26,290 nucleotides of DNA from a virus: positions 1 to 26,290 of IMG/VR virus record IMGVR_UViG_3300042387_001247. One strand, given 5' to 3'. Positions within the stretch are counted from its first letter, which is position 1, and each line of letters begins with the position of its first letter. Below, one piece after another: positions 20,333 through 26,290 of the stretch. The notes below the pieces were generated by a model that worked only from the letters and a program-made list of their open reading frames with translations, was not told the DNA's origin and did no database searches. The position numbers and the translations under genes were made by a program.

Positions 20333-21340
20333 ATGCTTCGCTACACCGAAGAACAGATCGCCGCCATCAACGCGGCGCGCGCCGGTTTCAACCAGCGCCA
20401 AGTGGCCATGGCCGCGAACCACGCGGCAGACATGCAGTTTGCCGGCAACGCCTCGGGCGTCGACATCGACGCGTGGCGCCGCATCGACACCCGGGCGGTG
20501 CAGATCCAGCGCGACGTGCTGGCCGTCTTCAACACGCTGGCCCGCGCGAACACCACGCCGATGGGTGTGGGCGACCTGATCAACTACTTCCCGCAGATCA
20601 GCGACAGCGGCGCGGTCACCGTTTCCATGGACGGCCGCAACGGCCAGATCGCCGACCAAGCGCAGGTGAAGTACGTCGGCACCCCGGTGCCTGTCGTGTC
20701 GTCGGCGGCCCGCATGGGCTGGCGTCAGATGGCCGTCGTGCGCAAGGGTGGCGTGGGCCTGGACGTCGAGACCATCGCCAACCACCAGCGCAAGGTGGCC
20801 GAGAAGCTCGAAGACATGGTGCTGAACGGCGACGCCAGCATCGTCGTCGGCGGCTCGCAGGTCTTCGGCCTGCGCAACCACCCGCAGCGCAACACCGGCA
20901 CGCACGGTTTCGACCTAAACAGCACGGCCACCGGCGCCAACTGGCTGACGGCCTCCCGCCAGCTGGTCGATGCGTGCGTGGGCGACAACGCCTTTGGCCG
21001 AATCACTGTGTTCCTGAACTACAGCGACTGGGTGTACGCCTCGATCAACGAGTTCGCCGCGGGCTACCCGAAGACGATCCTGGCCCGCCTGCGCGAGATC
21101 GAGCAGATCGCCGACATCATCCCCTGCAGCCGTGTGCCCGCCGACAACATCATCGGTGTCGCCGGCCTAGCCGACGGCAACTGGGGCTCGATCCTGTCGG
21201 CCATGCCGATGACGACCCGCCCGAAGGTGCGCCAGAACCCCGAGGACGACTACGTCTTCGACGTGATGGCCGTGGTGGCGCCGCAGTTCCGCGCGGACTT
21301 CGACGGCCGCGCCCCGTTCGCGCACCTGACGGCCAGCTGA
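20333..21340 (+). CDS. Major capsid protein (335 aa)
   Basis: Major head subunit, probably HK97/encapsulin-type fold. Recognisable blocks: DVLAVFNTLARANTTPMGVG, VPVVSSAARMGWRQM, VAEKLEDMVLNGDASI with VFGLRNHPQRNT, and FAAGYPKTILARLREIEQIA near the P-domain, ending FDVMAVVAPQFRADF. Good ribosome site (GGGAGA) before ATG 20333. Length is normal. Resembles the major capsid group annotated DUF6260; I am sure of the role, less of the exact family name. Confidence 0.86.
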   Translation: MLRYTEEQIAAINAARAGFNQRQVAMAANHAADMQFAGNASGVDIDAWRRIDTRAVQIQRDVLAVFNTLARANTTPMGVGDLINYFPQISDSGAVTVSMDGRNGQIADQAQVKYVGTPVPVVSSAARMGWRQMAVVRKGGVGLDVETIANHQRKVAEKLEDMVLNGDASIVVGGSQVFGLRNHPQRNTGTHGFDLNSTATGANWLTASRQLVDACVGDNAFGRITVFLNYSDWVYASINEFAAGYPKTILARLREIEQIADIIPCSRVPADNIIGVAGLADGNWGSILSAMPMTTRPKVRQNPEDDYVFDVMAVVAPQFRADFDGRAPFAHLTAS

Positions 21341-21342
21341 TC

Positions 21343-21603
21343 ATGAAGGTCAACGTCACGCACCTGAAGGCGCCGTGGCCGGCTGGCACGGTGCCGGGCC
21401 ACGTGGTCGACTTCCCGGGCCTGGACGCCATCCCGGCCTGGGCTGCGGGCAAGTGCACGCCGGCTGCCGACGATGCCGAGGCGGTGTCGTCGTGGCCGGT
21501 CGCGGTGGCCCCGGCTGAGCTCACCGTCGAGTCCGTCAAGGCGCCCGAGGGTGAGCCCGTCGTGAACCCTGCCGTCAAGAAGGCCAAGGCCGCCGCCGGC
21601 TGA
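21343..21603 (+). CDS. Small head-associated hypothetical protein (86 aa)
   Basis: MKVNVTHLKAPWPAGTVPG, then PAWAAGKCTPAADDAEA and a Lys/Pro/Val tail. Short proteins with this VKVTHLKAPW...G..V...G.A pattern regularly follow capsid genes in related phages; function unknown. ATG 21343 lies two bases after the capsid stop. Confidence 0.65.
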   Translation: MKVNVTHLKAPWPAGTVPGHVVDFPGLDAIPAWAAGKCTPAADDAEAVSSWPVAVAPAELTVESVKAPEGEPVVNPAVKKAKAAAG

Positions 21604-21627
21604 GCCCGCGCACCGCCGTCGCCCGCT

Positions 21628-21993
21628 ATGCTCACGCTCGCGCAGGCGACGGCCTACCTCGACGAAGCCCTCGGCATCACGGTGCCGAGCTTCGTCGTTC
21701 ACGCCGCAGTCGACGACGTGGCCGCGCTCGAGCCGGCCATGGTGGCGGCGGGCTACAGCGCCGCGACCATCGTGCGAATCCAGGCCATGGCCGTGGCCAT
21801 CGTTGCCGGCGCCGACAGCGCGCGCCGCATCCAGTCGCAGGGCGCCCCATCGGGGGCCTCGCGCAGCTTCAAGAACGCCGACAACGCCATCACGGCACTG
21901 CGGCGCAGCCTGTCTGGCCTGGACAGCGCCGGCATCACGGCCGCGCTTGTCGGGGCCGACCCGGCCAATTCGACGCTTCTCCTCGTGGTCTAG
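21628..21993 (+). CDS. Head-tail connector-like protein (121 aa)
   Basis: All-helical protein (LTLAQATAYLDEALGITVPS, VRIQAMAVAIVAGADSARR, NAITALRRSLSGLDSAG) of the size and position of head-completion/adaptor proteins (DUF7370-like). It would join portal and neck. No strong Shine-Dalgarno (CGCCCGCT before the ATG). Confidence 0.6.
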   Translation: MLTLAQATAYLDEALGITVPSFVVHAAVDDVAALEPAMVAAGYSAATIVRIQAMAVAIVAGADSARRIQSQGAPSGASRSFKNADNAITALRRSLSGLDSAGITAALVGADPANSTLLLVV

Positions 21994-22075
21994 GGCGCCG
22001 CCCGCGTGACAGCGCACACCAGCACCAGGCGCCGCGGCTGACCCTGCCAGACATCACCAAACAGGACCCCCGACC

Positions 22076-24226
22076 ATGACGATTCCGCAAGGCTTCGAGT
22101 TCACCGGCGCCGGCTGGTATGACCGCAACACCGGCCGCGGGCCGTACAGCTACGACGGCGTTTCCATGACGCTCATGAGCACCGGCAACATCACCGGCAA
22201 GTTCCGCGAGGCGTTCGAGTCATTCACGCCCGGCGAGAAGTACGACATCACCAGCAATGGCGCCGGTGACTTGGTCTTCCTCGACGGCAACGCCGCCGCC
22301 GCGAGCTACCTGGTGATCAGCAAAGACCCGTTGCAGGCCGGAACAGAGACGATCGTCACGTCGCGTGACACCGCCAAGATGCCGATCGACGCCTCAATCG
22401 GCCTGTCGATGTCACAGCGCACGCTCGGCCAGGAGATGGCGGTCGAGTTTGTCGATACGCTGCCGTCGCTTCCCGATGTGCCCGACATTGCCATCGCGTC
22501 GATCACTCAAGCGCTGTCGGTGTTGACGGTTGACACCGTTGCACCGCACGGCCTGTCCGTTGGCCAATCTATCGGCATCTTTGGGTGCGCAAACGAGGCA
22601 GCGAACTATTCGTCTTTGGTTGTCGCCACTGTTACGTCGCCGACCCAGTTCACAGTAACTGCTGGACCTGGTGGCACTATCGCATCGCAGACGATTGCGA
22701 ACCCATCCGGCGAGAAGGGGTTTGTCTATTTCCGAGAGAGACTTGGCCGCGCGCAGAACGGCATTTCGCAAATCTTCGAGAACGCGACCGTTACGAACTC
22801 GTCGTTTTACGTCCGCAGCGAATCTGGCGACGTGCTTCCGTCAGGAACCGTCGCGGGAAACCACTCCGTCACGATTGCAACGACGGCTTCGACTCAACTT
22901 GCCCCCAACACGCAGTACACGTACAGCTTCTCCCCTTCGACGGAGTACCGCTACAACATCCAGGCGGATCGCGTCCAGTGTTCCGATGCAGTCATCGACA
23001 CTGTTGCGCAGCCGATCAACCGGTTGCTGCGCGTGCAGGTCTGCCCGGACCCGGTTAATGACTACCGCCTGCGCTTTCGGGCCACGAACAACAAGGCACT
23101 GACTGTCCCTGCCGCGCAGATCGTTTCAGCGGTTAAAGCCACCGCCAGCGCCACCGCGACGATTACAACCGACGTTCCGCACGGGTTTATTGTTGGTGAT
23201 CCGGTTGTCGTCTACGGCATCCGCGATCAGACCAACTTCGCCAACCTTCTGACAGCTACAGGCGTGGCGTCTGTCATTGATGCCACGTCGTTCACGATTG
23301 TCATCGGTACGGCCGTTATCTCAACCAGCTATGGCGGATACGTCGCCAAGGTGCAGGGTGGTAACCTGATGTCTGCGCTGGGCGCCAGCGCGGTGGTTGC
23401 GCAGTCTGCGGTTTTGTCCACGCTGGCAGACGGCACGCGGCAACTCGTCATCACCGGAAACACGACATGGGCCGCTGGCTCTATCGGCGACCTCGTTAAC
23501 GTGGTCGGCATGCGGGCAGACCTGACAGGCACTTCGCTCGGCATGGATGGCCCGTGGAAGATCGCCAACCAGGCCACGACTTTCCTGACGTTGGTTTTGC
23601 CGTTCCCGGATCAGCGCACCCTTCCGGCGGACTTCGCCAGCACCAACTGCGGCGGCGCGATCATCAAGCGCACCGACATTCGGGTGTCGTTCGTGCGGGT
23701 GTTCGAGTTCCAGCGCGAGCGTGTTGAGCTGCTGTCTCGCCCGGCCGGCGACATGGCCGGCGCGGTTCCTGTCGTCCCGCAAGGGGGCACGATTGCCTCC
23801 GTCTCTGGCGTCACGACCGTTTCGACCGTTTCGACCGTCTCCGCTGTCACCAGCGCCGGTACGCCGCTTGCCCCGGCCACGCCCTACATCCTGAACAGTC
23901 TCGCAACTACCAACATCGCCCTTATTTTGACGGGCTCCAGTGGCTTGCAGGCTTTCTACGCCACAAACATCGGCGCGACCCCGGCGTTTGTCAAGCTATA
24001 CAACAAAGCGACCGCGCCGGTTCTCGCGTCCGATGTTCCTGCAATGGTTATCACCGTTCCTGCAGCAGTGGCCGGTGTTCCTGGGGAGAAGGAGATAACG
24101 CCAGGATTTAACGGTTACCGCTTTGCATTGGGATTGGGCATCGCCATAACCGGCGCCGTGGCAGACACCGACGCCACGGCGGTGGCCGCAGGCCAAGTCA
24201 AGGTCATGCTGTCTCGAACCGTGTAA
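22076..24226 (+). CDS. Large virion structural protein with internal repeats (716 aa)
   Basis: Probably a head fibre, neck or receptor-binding structural protein. Starts with MTIPQGFEFTGAGWYDRNTG. Two related β-domains: ~141-197 (VDTVAPHGLSVGQSIGIFG) and ~351-413 (TTDVPHGFIVGDPVVVYGI), a pattern (PHGxxVGDxVxxxG) common in phage fibre and baseplate proteins. A degenerate third copy may lie at ~435-500. The C-terminal ~140 residues are Ala/Val/Thr-rich and end YRFALGLGIAITGAVADTD, suitable for a trimeric head domain. AGGA ribosome site before ATG. Parts are less GC-rich than neighbours. Confidence 0.7.
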   Translation: MTIPQGFEFTGAGWYDRNTGRGPYSYDGVSMTLMSTGNITGKFREAFESFTPGEKYDITSNGAGDLVFLDGNAAAASYLVISKDPLQAGTETIVTSRDTAKMPIDASIGLSMSQRTLGQEMAVEFVDTLPSLPDVPDIAIASITQALSVLTVDTVAPHGLSVGQSIGIFGCANEAANYSSLVVATVTSPTQFTVTAGPGGTIASQTIANPSGEKGFVYFRERLGRAQNGISQIFENATVTNSSFYVRSESGDVLPSGTVAGNHSVTIATTASTQLAPNTQYTYSFSPSTEYRYNIQADRVQCSDAVIDTVAQPINRLLRVQVCPDPVNDYRLRFRATNNKALTVPAAQIVSAVKATASATATITTDVPHGFIVGDPVVVYGIRDQTNFANLLTATGVASVIDATSFTIVIGTAVISTSYGGYVAKVQGGNLMSALGASAVVAQSAVLSTLADGTRQLVITGNTTWAAGSIGDLVNVVGMRADLTGTSLGMDGPWKIANQATTFLTLVLPFPDQRTLPADFASTNCGGAIIKRTDIRVSFVRVFEFQRERVELLSRPAGDMAGAVPVVPQGGTIASVSGVTTVSTVSTVSAVTSAGTPLAPATPYILNSLATTNIALILTGSSGLQAFYATNIGATPAFVKLYNKATAPVLASDVPAMVITVPAAVAGVPGEKEITPGFNGYRFALGLGIAITGAVADTDATAVAAGQVKVMLSRTV
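23814..23840 (+). repeat. Tandem 9-bp repeat in structural gene
   Basis: Three copies of CGACCGTTT (last copy CGACCGTCT) encode TVSTVSTVS in the hinge before the C-terminal domain of the large structural protein. Copy-number slippage here would lengthen or shorten a linker in frame. Confidence 0.7.
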
Positions 24227-24294
24227 GGACATCGCGCCGGAACCATAAGAGCCAGTTTCCGGTGCTACATCGCCCATTGAACCAGGAGAACACC

Positions 24295-24636
24295 ATGCCG
24301 CGCAATTACGACACGACCTCGGGACTGCCTTACCCGCGGGTCTGCCGCATCGTCATCGATCACCACGAGGACGGCACATCGACCGTGACCTACGAGGAGC
24401 GCACCGCCATCGTCGATGCAGGCGGCGCCGTGCGGCTGCTCGACGGCCGACCCGAGGTGCGGATGCTGCCGTTGCCTGCGCCGACGCACCCGGTCGGGTA
24501 TGTCAACCCGGCCACGGGTGCGCAGATTCCTGGCTCGACGACTGTGCAGCAGATGCTGATGGGCATCACCGCCATCTGCCGCCGCGGGCAGATGCTGCTT
24601 GACGGCGAGGCCGACCCGCTGCAGCCGCTGCCCTGA
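24295..24636 (+). CDS. Hypothetical structural-region protein (113 aa)
   Basis: No family recognised. CAGGAG ribosome site before ATG 24295 (MPRNYDTTSGLPYPRV); an upstream GTG is rejected. β-rich first half (CRIVIDHHEDGTSTVTYEER), Pro-rich middle, helix near the end (TTVQQMLMGITAICRRG). Lies between the large structural protein and the peptidase, with one base between stop and next start. Confidence 0.65.
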   Translation: MPRNYDTTSGLPYPRVCRIVIDHHEDGTSTVTYEERTAIVDAGGAVRLLDGRPEVRMLPLPAPTHPVGYVNPATGAQIPGSTTVQQMLMGITAICRRGQMLLDGEADPLQPLP

Positions 24637-24637
24637 C

Positions 24638-25132
24638 ATGCTCGTCGCCCACTACATCGGCGCCCACCGCGGCGACAGCCTGCACGTCCGCCTGGGCTGG
24701 GCGTGCGTGCGCGCCGTGCAGCGTGGCGAGTACAAGCGCGTCACGCACGTCGAGTCGATCCTCCAGGAGCACGACGACGGCACCGTCACCATCGCCAGCA
24801 GCAGCTTGCGCGACGGCGGCGTGCGAGCCAAGCGCGTGTCGCTCAAGGCGGGCCACTGGCTCATCTCTGACGTGCCGCACTGGGACGTGGTGCGCGCGCT
24901 CGAGCTGCTCGACGACACCGAGGGCTGGCCCTATGACCTGTTCGGCGCGATGGCTACCGTGCTGCCCACGCGCCAGAAGAGCGGTAGCTTCTTCTGTTCC
25001 GAGTGGGTGGCAAAGCCGTTCCTGCGCAGCCCGCAGACCTTCGGCCCGGCGCAGCTTGCCGCCATCACCATGAGCCCCGCCTTCGGCCGCAACGTAACGG
25101 CCGACTTCTTCGGCAGCCGAGCCGTCGCCTGA
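24638..25132 (+). CDS. Permuted papain-like (YiiX/NlpC-P60-type) cysteine peptidase (164 aa)
   Basis: His37 in RVTHVESIL precedes Cys120 in SGSFFCSEWVAKPF, and PYDLFGAMA lies between. This His-first, Cys-later order with FxCSE is the hallmark of circularly permuted NlpC/P60 (YaeF/YiiX-like) amidases, which act on peptide or lipid amide bonds. No signal peptide. In a phage structural region it may be a virion-associated cell-wall peptidase or process a structural protein. Fold call is fairly firm; substrate unknown. Confidence 0.72.
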   Translation: MLVAHYIGAHRGDSLHVRLGWACVRAVQRGEYKRVTHVESILQEHDDGTVTIASSSLRDGGVRAKRVSLKAGHWLISDVPHWDVVRALELLDDTEGWPYDLFGAMATVLPTRQKSGSFFCSEWVAKPFLRSPQTFGPAQLAAITMSPAFGRNVTADFFGSRAVA

Positions 25133-25138
25133 AGCAGC

Positions 25139-25507
25139 ATGCCGGCCGTTTACCTCGCGCAGCCCACCACCGCATCCAGCTGGTCATACCGCCAGACCGC
25201 CACGCTCTGGCGCCTGGCGGCCACGGCCGAGTGGAGCGGCCAGACGACCTACACGCTCGCCGGGCAGTTTCTGTGCGACCACTCCGCAGAGTCGCGCCGC
25301 ATGGCCAGCGCCAGCGGCGACGAGTTCGTGTCGCGGCTGCTGATCTACACCTCACTGCCCGACATCAAGCAGGGCGACATGGTGCTGGTGGGCGTGTCTG
25401 AGCTCGCCGACCCGTTTGCGGCCGGCGCCCAGGAGGTGCGGGCCGTGGCCTCGTGGGCCGACACCTTCAAGGCCGAAGGCTCCCCCGACTTCCGCATCGC
25501 CACCTGA
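25139..25507 (+). CDS. Head-closure/neck-like hypothetical protein (122 aa)
   Basis: β-rich protein (ATLWRLAATAEWSGQTTYTL, FVSRLLIYTSLPDIKQGD, MVLVGVSELADPFAAG). Position just before a gp10-like protein fits a head-closure (stopper) protein, whose β-barrel has a similar size and "I..GD.V..G" signature. The assignment is mainly by order. Confidence 0.58.
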   Translation: MPAVYLAQPTTASSWSYRQTATLWRLAATAEWSGQTTYTLAGQFLCDHSAESRRMASASGDEFVSRLLIYTSLPDIKQGDMVLVGVSELADPFAAGAQEVRAVASWADTFKAEGSPDFRIAT

Positions 25508-25529
25508 AGGCAGGCCCGCGCGGTGGGCC

Positions 25530-25541
25530 TTCCTAGCATCC
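25530..25541 (+). promoter_or_regulatory. Late-gene start motif (TTCCTAGCATCC)
   Basis: Near-exact motif five bases before ATG 25547 in a 39-base gap, again without a Shine-Dalgarno. Confidence 0.48.
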
Positions 25542-25546
25542 GTCGC

Positions 25547-25939
25547 ATGGATCGCAACCGTGTTCGCGTGGTCAACCGCATGCCGCAGTTTCTGACGGCG
25601 ACGCAGGCCCGCGCGCAGCGCACGGTGATGACGATGTTGATCCCGATCGGGAGCGAGACGGTCGGCATGATCCCGAGGGCGTCCTCGGACCTTGTCAACT
25701 CACAGACGCGCGAGGTCGACATGATCGGCACTGTCGTTCGCGGTCGCATCGGCTTCATGACCGAGTACGCCGCGGCGGTGCACGAGGCGCCCGGCACGCT
25801 GCTCGGCAAGAACGTGCCGCGCCCGAAGGGGCAAGGTGTCGTCTGGGGTCCGTCCGGTGAGCCCGAGTTCCTGAAGAAGGGCGCCGAGCAGGCGAAGAAT
25901 GTCGTCGAGCAGGCCCTGCGCCGGGGGATGCGGCTGTGA
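25547..25939 (+). CDS. HK97 gp10-like tail completion protein (130 aa)
   Basis: The conserved end of the family is visible: GFMTEYAAAVHEAPGTLLGK, then GPSGEPEFLKKGAEQAKNVV, matching "YAxxVHE...xFLxxA". N-terminal part is basic and helical. Joins tail to head in siphophages. ATG 25547 follows the late-start motif; its stop overlaps the next GTG (GTGA). Confidence 0.8.
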   Translation: MDRNRVRVVNRMPQFLTATQARAQRTVMTMLIPIGSETVGMIPRASSDLVNSQTREVDMIGTVVRGRIGFMTEYAAAVHEAPGTLLGKNVPRPKGQGVVWGPSGEPEFLKKGAEQAKNVVEQALRRGMRL

Positions 25940-26290
25940 CGGCCATCGCCGAGCGCATCGCCGATGTCATCCGCCCGGTGCTGCCCGGTGTCGTGCTGTC
26001 GTTCGGCCGCGTGGCCGGCGCACCCGACGCACAGAAGCGCTACGCGGTGATCCGCCCGGCCGGCGGCAGCAGCGGCGACCTTGTGCGCCGCCCCCTTTTC
26101 ACGCTCGACCTCATGGGCCTGCCGAACGGCGACGCCACGCCCACCGCGGCGCTTGTCGAAGCAGCCATTCAGCGCATGCGTCAGCCCGCCGACGGCCTGG
26201 TGTTCCTGGCCCCGGGCGAGCCCAGCTTCACCACCACCGCCGAAGGGCGGCCCCTGTCTTCGGTCGCCATCGCGGCGATCACCGAAACCG
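25936..26290 (+). CDS. Tail terminator-like protein, 5' part (118 aa seen, runs off window)
   Basis: GTG start overlapping the previous stop. ERIADVIRPVLPGVVLSFG, then KRYAVIRPAGG, RRPLFTLDLMG and AALVEAAIQRMR give the βαββα order of gpU/tail-terminator proteins. Position after the gp10-like gene supports this. The 3' end is missing because the window stops. Confidence 0.66.
   Translation, partial: MTAIAERIADVIRPVLPGVVLSFGRVAGAPDAQKRYAVIRPAGGSSGDLVRRPLFTLDLMGLPNGDATPTAALVEAAIQRMRQPADGLVFLAPGEPSFTTTAEGRPLSSVAIAAITET

Noticed and set aside
20473-21603. 376-aa plus-strand frame across the capsid gene
   Set aside because: Only its last 86 codons (from ATG 21343) form a plausible gene; the rest is an out-of-frame reading of the capsid gene.

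Overview
The window is part of a tailed double-stranded DNA phage (or prophage) genome with a siphophage-type layout. It is GC-rich (by eye roughly 60-65%) and packed with stop/start overlaps (ATGA, GTGA, TGATG). The gene families and base composition suggest a betaproteobacterial host, possibly Burkholderiales. That host call is an inference, and no integrase, repressor or lysis gene is visible to say whether the phage is temperate.

Layout. (1) 5-3250, leftward: a recombination module (57-aa leader ORF, Sak3/DUF1071-type single-strand annealing protein, SSB-like protein with an acidic tip, Ref-like HNH nuclease, NinB), then an HNH/AP2 mobile endonuclease and two small unknown genes. (2) 3251-3844: gene-free, with a strong leftward terminator in a multi-branched inverted repeat. 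(3) 3845-5044, leftward: five tiny coupled genes, two of them membrane proteins. (4) 5045-5178: divergent control region. (5) 5179-6117, rightward: five tiny coupled genes. (6) 6118-9935, rightward: replication. A promoter/operator precedes an initiator gene that carries its own CTCAACA iteron array, followed by a primase zinc-finger protein, a DnaB/T7 gp4-like helicase, a RuvC-like resolvase and small genes. (7) 9928-26290, mostly rightward: packaging and virion genes, namely small terminase, a GIY-YIG mobile endonuclease, large terminase, DUF1073 portal, a MuF-like head protein split by an intein, a lipoprotein, then (after an inserted leftward four-gene cassette and structured non-coding DNA) DUF2213 protease/scaffold, decoration protein, major capsid, connector proteins, a large structural protein, a permuted papain-like peptidase, a gp10-like tail completion protein and a tail-terminator-like gene cut by the window edge.

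Most striking points. The MuF intein carries a complete PD-(D/E)XK-type homing endonuclease gene on the opposite strand, in exact codon-on-codon register, while the intein reading frame stays open across it. A short motif (TTCCTAGCATCG) replaces the Shine-Dalgarno directly in front of several late genes and also precedes two non-coding stretches, one of which can form interleaved (pseudoknot-type) inverted repeats. A reverse-oriented cassette of four unrecognised genes sits inside the late operon. The replication initiator shares its half-site between an upstream palindrome and an internal iteron array. A 16-bp motif recurs before the leftward transcription units.

All calls come from reading the sequence and from memory of protein families; no database search was run.
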